A stretch of DNA of 64,000 bases from Paenibacillus sp. DCT19 (GCF_003268635.1 NZ_CP029639.1:3359501-3423500), one strand, 5' to 3'; numbered from the stretch's first letter, positions 9,507 through 19,107 are shown. Translations and numbers: made by a program. The notes: generated by a model from the sequence alone, not told the origin.

Positions 9507-10181
9507 ATGCCTACAATATTGGTTGCGGACGATGATCCGAATATCCGCGAACTTGTCTGTTTATTTTTACGGAATGATGGATTTACGACACTTGAAGCAG
9601 AAGATGGTCAACAAGCCCTCACGGTGTACGGCTCAGCTCAAGTGGATCTTGTCGTGCTTGATATTATGATGCCGATCATGGATGGCTGGACATTGTGCAA
9701 GGAGCTTCGAAGAGCCAATCCGGATCTTCCCTTATTAATGCTCACCGCAAGAGGAGAGACATGGGAGAAGGTGAAGGGGTTCGAACTTGGGACAGATGAT
9801 TACCTGACCAAACCATTTGATCCATTGGAGCTTACTGTACGTGTGAGAGCATTGCTGAAACGTTATAAGATTGGTTCAACACAGATGATTCAGTTTGGCA
9901 ATGTTATATTAGACCGGCAGACATATAAAGTCACTAGAGGTACAGAGTCACTAACCTTGCCGCTGAAGGAATTCGAATTGTTATATAAGCTCGCGGGAAC
10001 ACCTGGACAAGTCTATACACGAGAGCAGTTAATTGATCAGATCTGGGGCATTGATTATGTCGGAGATGATCGGACGATAGATGTACATATTAAACGTTTG
10101 CGTGAACGATTCGCAACGACATCTGATTTTCGTATTGAAACGGTACGTGGGCTAGGATATCGACTTGAGGTCAACGAATGA
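9507..10181 (+). CDS. OmpR/PhoB-family response regulator, HssR-like
   Basis: 224 residues. The receiver domain has the acidic pocket VADDDP, phosphoacceptor Asp52 in VVLDIMMP, Thr80 and Lys102 in TKPFDP. The C-terminal winged helix (about 130-222) ends ETVRGLGYRLE. Segments such as LPLKEFELLY, REQLIDQIWG and DDRTIDVHIKRLRERF closely resemble remembered HssR sequences (heme-sensing regulator of Gram-positives), but the target is not proven and no hrtAB heme exporter lies within the window. AAGGAG precedes the ATG. Its stop overlaps the kinase start (ATGA). Confidence 0.85.
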   Translation: MPTILVADDDPNIRELVCLFLRNDGFTTLEAEDGQQALTVYGSAQVDLVVLDIMMPIMDGWTLCKELRRANPDLPLLMLTARGETWEKVKGFELGTDDYLTKPFDPLELTVRVRALLKRYKIGSTQMIQFGNVILDRQTYKVTRGTESLTLPLKEFELLYKLAGTPGQVYTREQLIDQIWGIDYVGDDRTIDVHIKRLRERFATTSDFRIETVRGLGYRLEVNE

Positions 10182-11548
10182 TTCGATCCTTATACATTCG
10201 TGTTGTGCTTACCTTCCTCATATCTGTCATTGCGGGTACAGTCATCTCGTTTTTTGTATCGATATGGATCTTTCAAGAGCAACTTAATGAGAATGCAAAT
10301 ATTAATTTGCGAAACTTTGGTCAAGATGTTGTGCAGATCTATGAGGGGCTTCCGTCATCAGAAGCTGAATTGTTTATCAGTCATATGAAGCAGCTTGAAT
10401 CCTATTACATTCGGATTTATGAAGCCACAGGTGAGTTTACATCATATGGACAGTCTGACAATCATAAATCGGCTAAGATTACGCCTGAGCAACTACAGAC
10501 CGTGTTAAATGGAGGCGCTGTGCAAGATACACGAAATGGAATTGGTACGGCTCTCATAGGTTTGCCAGTCAGAACAGACATGGGAACCAAGGCGTTGTTC
10601 TTTGAAACACTTGCACCGCCTTCGGCTTCTTTTGTCATTTCGTGGGGATTAATCTTTGCGACCACTTCCTTAATAACGGGCAGCTTGTTGATCCTGATTG
10701 CTTCAGTATTTCTAGTTAGACCGATTAAAAAACTGACAATAGCAACAAAACGAATTGCCGCAGGAGATTTCAATCTCAAGCTGAATATCAAACAAAGTGG
10801 TGAACTCGGTACATTGGCACGTAGTTTTGAAGAAATGACGCATGACCTCCAGCAGCTGGAACAGATGCGTAGGGATTTTGTAGCCAACGTTTCACATGAG
10901 GTTCAATCCCCGCTCACTTCGATTTCTGGCTACGCGCAAGCACTTAAAAACGTAAGCCTCGCAGAGCAGGAACGTACGCGGTACCTGGATATTATTATTT
11001 CGGAAGCGAAGCGGATGTCGAAAATGAGCGATAGCTTGCTTAAGCTGAGTATGCTTGAATCACAGTCACAGCAACTGAAACTTACTACGCTAGGTCTTGA
11101 TGAACAAATCCGCAGAGTAATCGTGGCGCTTCAGCCTCAGTGGTCAGCTCGTAATGTTCATTTTGAACTGGATCTTGAGCCTGTCAAAGTCACGGCTGAT
11201 CATGATCAATTAGATCAAGTATGGACTAATATCATTGGTAATGGCATCAAATTCTCTAGAGATGGCGGCGTAATTCATGTTCATATGCAACAAGATAGCG
11301 ATAAAGTGACTGTACGGATAACCGATGCGGGAATTGGCATTTCCCTTGAAGACCAAAAGCGTGTATTTGAACGGTTCTTCAAAGCAGATCGCTCCCATAG
11401 TCGCAAATATGAAGGTAGTGGTATGGGACTCGCTATTACCAAACAGATTGTAACACTTCATCAAGGTGATGTTCGAGTTGAAAGTGTACCTGATCAAGGA
11501 ACGACTTTCATTGTTACACTGCCTGTGGCAACCACTAGGGATCATTAG
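10178..11548 (+). CDS. Membrane sensor histidine kinase, HssS-like
   Basis: 456 residues. TM1 (about 8-32), an extracytoplasmic sensor of about 120 residues and TM2 (about 154-180) are followed by a HAMP linker starting RPIKKLT. HisKA has the phosphoacceptor His240 in NVSHEVQSP. The ATPase domain shows the N box (NIIGNGIKFS), G1 (DAGIGIS) and G2 (GSGMGLAI). The total length and architecture equal HssS of Staphylococcus. The sensed signal cannot be read from the sequence. It is co-transcribed with the regulator and followed by a strong terminator. Confidence 0.87.
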   Translation: MIRSLYIRVVLTFLISVIAGTVISFFVSIWIFQEQLNENANINLRNFGQDVVQIYEGLPSSEAELFISHMKQLESYYIRIYEATGEFTSYGQSDNHKSAKITPEQLQTVLNGGAVQDTRNGIGTALIGLPVRTDMGTKALFFETLAPPSASFVISWGLIFATTSLITGSLLILIASVFLVRPIKKLTIATKRIAAGDFNLKLNIKQSGELGTLARSFEEMTHDLQQLEQMRRDFVANVSHEVQSPLTSISGYAQALKNVSLAEQERTRYLDIIISEAKRMSKMSDSLLKLSMLESQSQQLKLTTLGLDEQIRRVIVALQPQWSARNVHFELDLEPVKVTADHDQLDQVWTNIIGNGIKFSRDGGVIHVHMQQDSDKVTVRITDAGIGISLEDQKRVFERFFKADRSHSRKYEGSGMGLAITKQIVTLHQGDVRVESVPDQGTTFIVTLPVATTRDH

Positions 11549-11610
11549 ATTCATTTTCATATACAAGTGAATTGCACATCGTTTAGCCAATAGATGTTAG
11601 ATCTGTACAT

Positions 11611-11661
11611 GTTATGGCTCCTATACAAGCTTGCTTGTGTGGGAGTCATAACATTTTTTTT
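11611..11661 (+). terminator. Terminator of the two-component operon
   Basis: GTTATGGCTCC pairs with GGGAGTCATAAC, with an inner ACAAGC/GCTTGT stem, then ATTTTTTTT. It lies 60 bases after the kinase stop. A 61-codon open frame across it is judged spurious. Confidence 0.8.
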
Positions 11662-11775
11662 GCTTGTAGGTAAAGAACAGCTTGGAATGAACTGTTATAT
11701 ATATCTGGAATCGTATGATCCGTATAATCCAATACATAAATCAAATTATCTAATCTATTGGGTGGGGGGAATAGA

Positions 11776-12810
11776 TTGAAGAGTTTTTTCAGTTATGACA
11801 TAGGAGAATCAAGGAACTCTGTCCTCGTTCGAGCAAGAAATGTTGCCTTAACTGCAATACAGAGGTATGGGATGGACTGGGAGGAGATTCGATTCATCCA
11901 ATGGTCTGATGCGATCACGTATCAGATTGTGACTTCAGCGCAAGAGAAGATTCTACTTCGTATACATCCTGATCGTTGGAGTAGAGAAGAATTAGCTTCG
12001 GAACTTGAGCTGCTTCAAGCCCTCAATCAAACGCAGGATATACATGTCCCTGAAGGGGTCATAAGCTCTGATACATCGTTTATTGAACAGATCCAAACGG
12101 AGGAAGGCTATCAGCATCCTTATGTTACATTCATGCGGTGGGTAGAAGGTGAGCATCTAAATCAGCACATTACGGAGAACATGGCTTATCAGATGGGTGT
12201 AATGACGGGGAAACTTCATCAAGCAATCGCTCAATTTAAGCCATCAGCTGAATTTACCCGCCCGAGCTGGGGTGCGGATCGGTTTGAAGAGGAGTTCGAC
12301 ACGTTAGAGCCATACTATCCTCGTTTTCTTACAAGTGAGGCGTGGAAGAGATACCAAGATGCGGCGGAGAAGGTCGTCTCTACCCTCGTTAGAATGCCTC
12401 GAAACAGTGATAAATATGGTATGATTCACGGTGATTTGCATATCGGGAATATTATCATTCACAATGATCAGCCTCAGCCGATTGATTTTGGCAGATGTGG
12501 ATATGGGCATTATCTTTATGATGTTGCAAGCACATTACTAGGACTTCATGTACCCCAGCGAATTTCATTGATTGAAGGTTATGAGCACGTAAGACCGCTG
12601 AAAAAGGGCGATTTACAAGATGTAGAGTGCTTCTTCATCATGAATCTAATTTCGAATTACTGCCATCATGCGCCTAATGAATCTGAAATCGTGAACTTAA
12701 TTGGTGAGCAACCCTACGCTCAAGCTTATATTAGAGAGTACTTAAGGGGTGCCTCGTTTTTGTTTGAAAGGGTTGAACCAGTGATTATAGAGGAGTGTAA
12801 GACTAGTTAG
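11776..12810 (+). CDS. Aminoglycoside-phosphotransferase-fold (APH) kinase
   Basis: 344 residues. The C-lobe has the Brenner-type catalytic loop MIHGDLHIGN and the metal-binding IDFGRCGYG, and the N-lobe has ILLRIHPD. The closest general resemblance is to homoserine-kinase-like or choline-kinase-like APH proteins; a resistance role is not implied. The TTG at 11776 is chosen because GGTGGGGGG lies six bases upstream, an unusually G-rich binding site. It is a single gene flanked by terminators. Confidence 0.75.
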   Translation: MKSFFSYDIGESRNSVLVRARNVALTAIQRYGMDWEEIRFIQWSDAITYQIVTSAQEKILLRIHPDRWSREELASELELLQALNQTQDIHVPEGVISSDTSFIEQIQTEEGYQHPYVTFMRWVEGEHLNQHITENMAYQMGVMTGKLHQAIAQFKPSAEFTRPSWGADRFEEEFDTLEPYYPRFLTSEAWKRYQDAAEKVVSTLVRMPRNSDKYGMIHGDLHIGNIIIHNDQPQPIDFGRCGYGHYLYDVASTLLGLHVPQRISLIEGYEHVRPLKKGDLQDVECFFIMNLISNYCHHAPNESEIVNLIGEQPYAQAYIREYLRGASFLFERVEPVIIEECKTS

Positions 12811-12840
12811 TTGCATGTCTATAGTAGGTTGTGTAAGAAG

Positions 12841-12869
12841 AAAAAAATCGCCGCATGGGCGATTTTTCT
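12841..12869 (+). terminator. Terminator, probably bidirectional
   Basis: AAAATCGCC-GCAT-GGGCGATTTTT; A-rich on the left and T-rich on the right, so it can serve both the APH gene and the convergent minus-strand gene at 12943. Confidence 0.8.
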
Positions 12870-12942
12870 CTTATTCGCTATGAATCAGCTGCTAGCATTT
12901 TAGCTATTATGGTTTCTGTAGTCTAATTGAGGTTCGTCTAAT

Positions 12943-13134
12943 CTAGAGATTTCTTCTACGATCTATTAGATCTAATATACTCATTACTGCGAAGACAGCC
13001 ACTATGATCAAAATATAAACTAAAAATTCAATCCAGTTTACATTTTCAAGTGTACCTCGGAACAAGTGATACAACACTTTGGTTGTAGTAACCGCAATAA
13101 TGCAAAGGATAAGATTAGTTAATTTTTTCTTCAT
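12943..13134 (-). CDS. Small two-helix membrane protein, function unknown
   Basis: 63 residues from the ATG at 13134 (a TTG one codon upstream is possible). Two hydrophobic segments, about residues 5-25 and 34-55, end in basic DRRR. The binding site is a weak TTAGGT. No family recognised. The convergent neighbour terminator and coding-like composition favour a real gene, but it could be spurious. Confidence 0.45.
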   Translation of the reverse strand: MKKKLTNLILCIIAVTTTKVLYHLFRGTLENVNWIEFLVYILIIVAVFAVMSILDLIDRRRNL

Positions 13135-13137
13135 CAA

Positions 13138-13516
13138 CGATACCTAATAGCCCATTCGGATCTCTTCAGGCCGAACGAGTACTACCTTTCTTTGTTATCT
13201 TGTGTCTTTTATTCAATGGATACTTAGCCAACTCTACGAGTCTACCAGTATAACACAAGATATGGAAGATAGAGGGTTAATAAATGAATTTCTGATTGAA
13301 TAATTTTACAATTTGTCTTAAAACGAATAGATTAATGTCCATTAATCTGAAATATAACGAATGAGCAACGAGCAACAGCACTTACATTAGCTACAAAACT
13401 AACGGTGACCCTTAGAACAGATTAGAGTGAGTTCGTTAGAAACGGCGCATCATCTAGGATCGTGATGGGACTTCGAATTTCACGCTCGCTTAAGGGAATC
13501 GGCCAACCTTACTGGT
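13138..13516. other. Gap of about 380 bases without a recognisable gene
   Basis: I find no gene, hairpin terminator or convincing promoter here. The left part must carry the promoter of the small membrane protein. A short plus-strand frame from an ATG at about 13464 has no ribosome binding site and runs into the VOC gene. Confidence 0.5.
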
Positions 13517-13972
13517 TTACAAGGCTTTCAATCGAGCATCATACATCAGTTGAATCTGAATGCCGAAGGGATCTTCCACAACGCCATATGCCTTGCTAAA
13601 TACATTACTGGATAAAGGTGCAATAATTTGCACGCGCTGATCCGATACAAGGCTATGGTAGAAACGTTCGATTTCTTCTCTATCTGCACTTTGAATACAT
13701 AATGAAGTGTTATTTCCAACGTGGTATGGCTCATTGATATTCATGGGATCTTCCGCGATCATAATTTTGGTGCTGCCAAGCTGTAAGACGGAATGAGAGA
13801 TATAATTTTTATTTTCATCTGTAAGTTGTATAGAATTATCGCGTTCCGCCATCTGTTGATACGTTACCCGGAACCGTTCCTCTGCTCCAAAATGTGTTTT
13901 GTAAAAGTGAATGGCCTCCTGTGCTTTCCCGTTCATGGATAGAAAAATGGCTACCTCTAATGTTGCACTCAT
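13517..13972 (-). CDS. VOC-superfamily (PhnB/glyoxalase-like) protein
   Basis: 151 residues. The pattern LEVAIFLSMNGKAQEAIHFYKTHFGAE and the closing YGVVEDPFGIQIQL are typical of PhnB-like VOC proteins. The ATG at 13972 is preferred over the one three codons upstream, because AAGGAG lies nine bases before it and touches the upstream ATG. It is divergent from a YafY-type regulator, a common arrangement that suggests the regulator controls it. Substrate unknown. Confidence 0.8.
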   Translation of the reverse strand: MSATLEVAIFLSMNGKAQEAIHFYKTHFGAEERFRVTYQQMAERDNSIQLTDENKNYISHSVLQLGSTKIMIAEDPMNINEPYHVGNNTSLCIQSADREEIERFYHSLVSDQRVQIIAPLSSNVFSKAYGVVEDPFGIQIQLMYDARLKAL

Positions 13973-14056
13973 CGTATACATCTCCTTATTTCCGTATAAT
14001 CAGGTAGATATCGATCTTATCAATTTGAAATATCTCCTTGAACTCATTATGCTAGT

Positions 14057-14083
14057 TAAAGGTGTCAAAACATGAAACCTTTA
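14057..14083. promoter_or_regulatory. Inverted repeat, candidate operator between VOC and YafY genes
   Basis: TAAAGGT and ACCTTTA form a perfect 7-bp inverted repeat separated by 13 bases, centred in the divergent intergenic region just ahead of the regulator start. No T tract follows, so an operator is likelier than a terminator. Confidence 0.4.
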
Positions 14084-14096
14084 TAGGGAGATAGCG

Positions 14097-15038
14097 ATGA
14101 AAAAATCAGAACGATTAAATGACATGCTTAGATTCTTAAACGATCGTGAGTTTTTCAATTTGAGCGATCTGATGGAGAAATATCATATTTCCAAGAGCAC
14201 AGCCTTACGTGATATTGATTCCTTGGAGCAATTAGGTGTGCCGATCTATGCCGAGCATGGCAGGTATGGGCGATATGGAATACTGCAGCATCAATTGTTA
14301 GCACCGATCCTATTCACAATGGATGAAGTATATGCACTTTATTTTGCGATGCTCACGCTTGATTCATATCAATCCACACCATTTCATCTAAGTGTTAAGC
14401 AACTGAATGAGAAGTTCGAAGCCTGTTTATCTCAGAAGCAACTACAGCAGATCCACTTAATGAAAAAAGTCCTGCAATTCGAAGTGAGCCAGCATCACCA
14501 TGTAAGTCACTATTTGGATCGAATTCTGAAGAGTATTCTTCATGAGAGCACTTGTACCATTCAATATGTGAAAGGTCAGCAGGAAACGAGCTACCATGTT
14601 CAATTTTTCAAAATATCAGCAAAGTTTGGGCAATGGTACGCTAGTGGCATCGACATACAATCCAATCAAACGAAGGTTTTTCGCTGTGATCGAATCACTT
14701 CATTCCAAGAAGAGATGTGTGATACACGCTACTCTATTGATGATTTACTTCATCGTTCATTAGACGCATATAAGTCTGCGAATAGCATCGAGTACGAAGT
14801 TGAGATCGCAGAGCAGGCCATAGATCTGTTTTATAAAGAAAATTATCCTTCAATGAACATAGAGCGCGGGGAGAAGACCTTCATTAGAGGATATTATAAC
14901 CCTGGGGAAGAGAGCTTTATTACAAATTACTTTATGAGGTTTGGCACCTCGATCATGGCAGTGAAGCCAGACTCACTCAAACAGACCATGGTACAACATA
15001 TGGAGAATCTAGTGAGCCACTACCTGGAACTCGAATAA
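14097..15038 (+). CDS. YafY-type regulator (HTH_11 plus WYL domain)
   Basis: 313 residues. The N-terminal winged helix (about 1-60) begins KKSERLNDMLRFL and has SKSTALRDIDSLEQLG as recognition helix, then GRYGRYG. The WYL-like domain (about 140-220) has ISAKFGQWYASGID and RCDRI. WYL regulators sense small ligands or nucleic acid. GGGAG lies six bases before the ATG. Divergent to the VOC gene with an inverted repeat between them. Confidence 0.82.
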   Translation: MKKSERLNDMLRFLNDREFFNLSDLMEKYHISKSTALRDIDSLEQLGVPIYAEHGRYGRYGILQHQLLAPILFTMDEVYALYFAMLTLDSYQSTPFHLSVKQLNEKFEACLSQKQLQQIHLMKKVLQFEVSQHHHVSHYLDRILKSILHESTCTIQYVKGQQETSYHVQFFKISAKFGQWYASGIDIQSNQTKVFRCDRITSFQEEMCDTRYSIDDLLHRSLDAYKSANSIEYEVEIAEQAIDLFYKENYPSMNIERGEKTFIRGYYNPGEESFITNYFMRFGTSIMAVKPDSLKQTMVQHMENLVSHYLELE

Positions 15039-15132
15039 GTAAGCGGATAGATGACATGTTTCTAGATAACATTTTTCTCATTTCTTGTAACTTTGGCAAT
15101 GGAACCTCCGTCATATAGATTGAGGTGAGAGA

Positions 15133-15902
15133 ATGAGGTCGTATAAATATGGGGCGAAATTAGTTTTTGTATTTCTTATATCCATAATGTTAACAAGCTG
15201 TAGCATTGAGAATGATGGGAAAATGTCGTCATCAGGCGCTTCAGACAGTTCGAGCACTTCATCGCCTTGTGTAACAGGAAACATTAATTTGGCAGATTTC
15301 CTAATGATTAATGATGTTATGTACTCGCTGAATGATAGTAGGTCCGATGCAACTCCAATTGAGCCTGAGCTCATGGGGACAAGGTTGGTGAAGTTAAATT
15401 TACAATGAGTGAACAAGCTTGTTCAGATCATGTTGTGCAAAATGGAGACGCTGCATTCCTTCCAGTCGGCACATCTGTATATGAATTAAAGGGTTATCGG
15501 GCAGAATTTCGTGTAGTAGCTAAGGGTAGAATGTACCAGGTTAATGACAATCCTAAGGCTGGGACGATGGGCGATCTGATGGACATCGCTTCAAAGGTAG
15601 AGAAGATCAGCTTGGAAAGTGGAAATGACGGTAGTATAATCGGTGATTTTACCGAAGAAGCAACATCAGAATTTGTAAACGAGTTATTACCTTTATCATA
15701 TGTAGGCTTTGATGAAGTATATAAAAAAGCAAAACATGACTATGGTATCTTCCTGCGTGTGTATCTTCAAGATGGTACATCTATGCGTATGGTGTATTAT
15801 CCAAAAGCGAATGCATTCTCGGCAGGAGCCTTTGGAACAGAGCGGTTAAATGAACTAATTGTTACGCAAAGACAACGGATCAAATCCGCGGCAGGCATGT
15901 AA
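15133..15902 (+). pseudogene. Lipoprotein of unknown function, frame-interrupted
   Basis: The first frame (15133-15408) gives a signal peptide with lipobox LTSC (Cys23) and a Ser-rich linker. The second runs to 15902 and continues GEVKFTMSEQACSD and TSVYELKGY. They join at GGGG 15375-15378: one extra G yields a continuous ~256-residue lipoprotein reading ELMG-DKVGEVKF. The GTG or ATG inside the second frame has no ribosome binding site, so two separate genes are unlikely. No family is recognised. The start has GAGGTGAG upstream. Confidence 0.75.
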
Positions 15903-15915
15903 TGGAGCATATGTA

Positions 15916-15952
15916 AAAGAGGCTATCTCGATCAACGGGATGCCTCTTTTTC
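15916..15952 (+). terminator. Terminator after the lipoprotein gene
   Basis: AAAGAGGC pairs with GCCTCTTT around an 18-base loop and is followed by more T; 14 bases past the stop. Confidence 0.75.
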
Positions 15953-16007
15953 TATTTAATACAATATGTGCTCACATATTCGAGTCAGATCATCGAAATT
16001 TCGGGAA

Positions 16008-16874
16008 TCAAATATCTTTAATTACATTGTTCATTTGGAACTTCTTAAGTGACTCCGTTGTTGTATGCATATTCTTCAAGTAATCAATTTTGTAGATGCA
16101 AGAGTAGAGCACGTTCAACACGTATTCAAAAGCAATCTGTGACGAGAACGTTCCAATCTTAGCGAGCTTTTCCTCATCATTAGGTACTCGAATGCAATAT
16201 GTACTGAGTTTGGCTAACTCACTCTGGTTACTTGCTGTAATGGTGATGAATGGGATATTCTCACGGTTGAAGTGCTGCGCCACTTGAACATAATTCGGTG
16301 AGATCCCATGGTACGTTAGGAAAATAGCACAATCCTGAGAAGTTAAATTAATGGTGTGATATATCCATTCAGATAACTCAGTCGCAATGACCACATACTT
16401 ATTAATTTTAAAACATTTATTTTGAAAACTTTTTGCTCGAATTTGTGAATCCCCCTGTGCGTAGATGAAGATCCGATTGGCATTATTCAGCAGATGTGCT
16501 GTCTGTGATAGGAGCTCGTCGTCCATATATGCAACGTTCTTTTCAATCGTTTCCTTCATCAGCTCTGCAATCTCTTGTGCCACCTGGAGTGAAGATTCAC
16601 CTGAGCTAAATGGATAGTTAGGATTCACGTTGGAGATGGGCTGTGTACTCTGCTGAAACTCACGGGCAAGCGTAATAGTAAACTCTTTGAATCCAGTAAG
16701 ACCTAACTTTTGCGTTAGACGATGGATGGCCGAGTGAGATGTATATGTTGCTTTGGCAAGCTCTTGAATGCTTAGTTGGAGCACATGCTCTTTGTGTTTC
16801 AATATGTAGGAAGCGATGCTCTTTTCATTTGGTGTAAAGTTCTGCATTTCGGACAACTGCATTAGGATGTTCAA
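16008..16874 (-). CDS. RpiR/MurR-family transcriptional regulator
   Basis: 288 residues. HTH_6 domain (about 1-75) contains FTPNEKSIASYILKH and SIQELAKAT...SHSAIHRLTQKLG. A SIS sugar-phosphate domain follows (about 120-260) with RIFIYAQGDS and AIFLTYHG. The TTG at 16874 is preferred because GGAG is eight bases upstream; a GTG three codons earlier would touch the GGAG. It is divergent from two dehydrogenase genes and probably represses them with a sugar-phosphate effector. Confidence 0.82.
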   Translation of the reverse strand: MNILMQLSEMQNFTPNEKSIASYILKHKEHVLQLSIQELAKATYTSHSAIHRLTQKLGLTGFKEFTITLAREFQQSTQPISNVNPNYPFSSGESSLQVAQEIAELMKETIEKNVAYMDDELLSQTAHLLNNANRIFIYAQGDSQIRAKSFQNKCFKINKYVVIATELSEWIYHTINLTSQDCAIFLTYHGISPNYVQVAQHFNRENIPFITITASNQSELAKLSTYCIRVPNDEEKLAKIGTFSSQIAFEYVLNVLYSCIYKIDYLKNMHTTTESLKKFQMNNVIKDI

Positions 16875-16996
16875 CAGGATCACTCCAGCTTCTGTAAATT
16901 AACGTGAATCAAGAATAGAAAATAAACATTTTGTTCAGAAAACTACCCGTGTAGCTTGTACATAATGATCGAAAGTACCGTTATCGCGTCAAAGCC

Positions 16997-17024
16997 TTTA
17001 CGCAAGACCGTCTTATTCTATAAT
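16997..17024 (+). promoter_or_regulatory. Probable SigA promoter of the dehydrogenase operon
   Basis: TTTACG and a perfect TATAAT are separated by 16 bases and lie 30 bases before the first dehydrogenase start. Confidence 0.55.
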
Positions 17025-17053
17025 AAATGAAAAGACACTGAGGAGGAAACTTT

Positions 17054-18073
17054 ATGTTAAACATCGGATATATCGGTAATGGAAAAAGCACCAATCGATA
17101 TCATCTTCCGTTCTCACTGAACCGGGATGAGCTGAACGTCAAAACAATCTATGCACGCAGCTTGGAGAAAGTGGAGTGGGAAAGAGTACCAGGTGTTGAG
17201 TATACGGATGATATTTCATCTCTAATGAACGACCAAGACATTCAATTAATTGTCATCTGCACTCACACAGAGTCACATTACAGTTATGCCAAAATGGCAC
17301 TGGATCATGGCAAAAATGTACTCGTTGAGAAGCCTTTTATGTTAACAAAAGAAGAAGCCGTGTCTATTTTCAAATATGCAAAAGAAAAGAATCTGATCAT
17401 TCAATGTTATCAAAATAGACGATATGACTCCGACTTCCTTACAACCAAGAAAGTGATTGAATCCGGCAAGCTTGGGGATCTTCTGGAAGTTGAAATGCAT
17501 TACGATTATTATCGACCTGAAATACCTAACGCAGTCTCCCAGTTCTCCAAATACAACAGTTATCTATATGGACATGGTGTGCATACCATTGACCAAGTCC
17601 TTTCTTATTTTGGTAAACCCGACCGAATCCATTATGATGTCCGGCAGTTATTAGGCGCTGGCAGAATGAATGATTATTTTGATCTGGACTTTTATTACAA
17701 TTCACTCAAAGTATCCGTAAAATCAAGCTTTTTCCGTCTGAAGCCAAGGCCAAGTTTTGTGGTATACGGTAAGAAGGGTGTTTTTGTGAAGCAAACAGAG
17801 GATCGCCAAGAGGAGCATTTGAAGTTATTTTACCTGCCTAAAGGGCATGATGATTTTGGGATTGATCTGCCTCAGCACTACGGCGTGCTCACGTATGTGG
17901 ATGATGATGGCACGTACCATGAAGAAAAAGTGATTTCTGAAAAAGGCGATTATGCACGCGTGTATGACGATATATATCAAGCCATCGTAAATGGCCGAGA
18001 CAAAGTAATCCGTGACGAAGAAACCATATTAGCCATGGAAATCTTAGAGAATGGCATGAAAGGGTGTAGCTAA
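17054..18073 (+). CDS. Gfo/Idh/MocA-family NAD-dependent oxidoreductase
   Basis: 339 residues. The nucleotide fold begins MLNIGYIGNG and the conserved EKP catalytic motif is at residues 92-94. YGHGVHTIDQVL and CYQNRRYDSDF are typical of the YdgJ/YcjS-like subgroup. Such enzymes oxidise or reduce sugar and inositol carbons. AGGAGG is well placed. The next gene starts two bases after the stop, so both are one operon, divergent from the RpiR regulator. Confidence 0.87.
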   Translation: MLNIGYIGNGKSTNRYHLPFSLNRDELNVKTIYARSLEKVEWERVPGVEYTDDISSLMNDQDIQLIVICTHTESHYSYAKMALDHGKNVLVEKPFMLTKEEAVSIFKYAKEKNLIIQCYQNRRYDSDFLTTKKVIESGKLGDLLEVEMHYDYYRPEIPNAVSQFSKYNSYLYGHGVHTIDQVLSYFGKPDRIHYDVRQLLGAGRMNDYFDLDFYYNSLKVSVKSSFFRLKPRPSFVVYGKKGVFVKQTEDRQEEHLKLFYLPKGHDDFGIDLPQHYGVLTYVDDDGTYHEEKVISEKGDYARVYDDIYQAIVNGRDKVIRDEETILAMEILENGMKGCS

Positions 18074-18074
18074 G

Positions 18075-19073
18075 ATGAAACTAGGAATCGTTGGAGCAGG
18101 TATGATTGTTCAGGATCTATTGAGTTTTATTAAGGACATTCCTACGATATCTTTGCAAGCAATAAGCTCTAGACCAAGTCATGAGGAAAAATTACGTTTG
18201 CTGCAACAACAATATGGCATTGAGCAGGTGTATTCCAATTATAGTGAGATGTTAAGGGATCCTGATGTCGATACGGTTTATATCGGATTGCCAAATCACC
18301 TTCATTACGATTATGCCAAAGAAGCATTGTCACACGGCAAACATGTCATTTGCGAGAAACCATTTACCTCCAATCTGTCCGAGTTCCTGGAACTTAAGGA
18401 GTTAGCTGAGCAAAAACAATTAATTCTGGTGGAAGCGATAACCAATCAATATTTAAAAAACTACCTGTCCATGAAGGATCACATCTCTCAATTGGGAGAT
18501 ATCAAAATTGTCGAATGTAATTACTCACAATACTCATCACGTTATGCTGCTTTCAAAGCAGGCGAGGTTTTGCCAGCGTTTAATCCAGAGATGTCTGGTG
18601 GGGCATTAATGGATATTAACTTATATAACATTCATCTCGTTGTGGGTCTGTTCGGTAGTCCTGAGCGAGTAGAGTACTGGCCTAACATGGAGCGAGACAT
18701 TGATACATCAGGCATTTTGTTTCTAGATTACGGTAATTTCAAGTGTGTCTGCATAGGTTCTAAAGATAGCACGGCTCCCAATTCCGTAAACATTCAAGGA
18801 AACAAAGGATATATTCACATGGCAAGTTCTGCGAATATCGTCGACAGCTATAATTATGTCCTTAATAAGCAAGAGCCGATCCGTGTGGATCAAAAAGATC
18901 ATGCTCATCGTATGTATGATGAATTCGTAGAGTTTGATCGGATGATTAATGAGCTGGATTGGAATAAGGCTGCCCACATGCTTGAGCATAGTGAAAAGGT
19001 GATGAAGGTTATTGAACAGGCCAAACAATCAGCCAATCTTATATTTGGTCCGGATCGATTACGCCATAATTAA
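18075..19073 (+). CDS. Second Gfo/Idh/MocA-family oxidoreductase
   Basis: 332 residues. MKLGIVGAGMI forms the nucleotide loop and EKP is at 94-96. It is related to, but clearly different from, the gene upstream (GLPNHLHYDYAKEAL; GGALMDINLYNIH). Both probably act in one sugar or cyclitol pathway. A terminator follows. Confidence 0.87.
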   Translation: MKLGIVGAGMIVQDLLSFIKDIPTISLQAISSRPSHEEKLRLLQQQYGIEQVYSNYSEMLRDPDVDTVYIGLPNHLHYDYAKEALSHGKHVICEKPFTSNLSEFLELKELAEQKQLILVEAITNQYLKNYLSMKDHISQLGDIKIVECNYSQYSSRYAAFKAGEVLPAFNPEMSGGALMDINLYNIHLVVGLFGSPERVEYWPNMERDIDTSGILFLDYGNFKCVCIGSKDSTAPNSVNIQGNKGYIHMASSANIVDSYNYVLNKQEPIRVDQKDHAHRMYDEFVEFDRMINELDWNKAAHMLEHSEKVMKVIEQAKQSANLIFGPDRLRHN

Positions 19074-19107
19074 AGAGCTATAGAAAAGACAATAGATTCA
19101 ACGACTT

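Noticed and set aside
11594..11779. 61-codon plus-strand frame after the HssS-like gene
   Set aside because: It crosses a strong terminator hairpin and overlaps the APH gene start; it has no ribosome binding site or coding character.
13464..13620. Plus-strand frame from an ATG at about 13464 in the 380-base gap
   Set aside because: No binding site; it enters the antisense of the VOC gene, whose motifs are clear.
15405..15902. Second half of the lipoprotein as an independent gene
   Set aside because: No ribosome binding site before the first ATG, and the sequence continues the first half after one added base.
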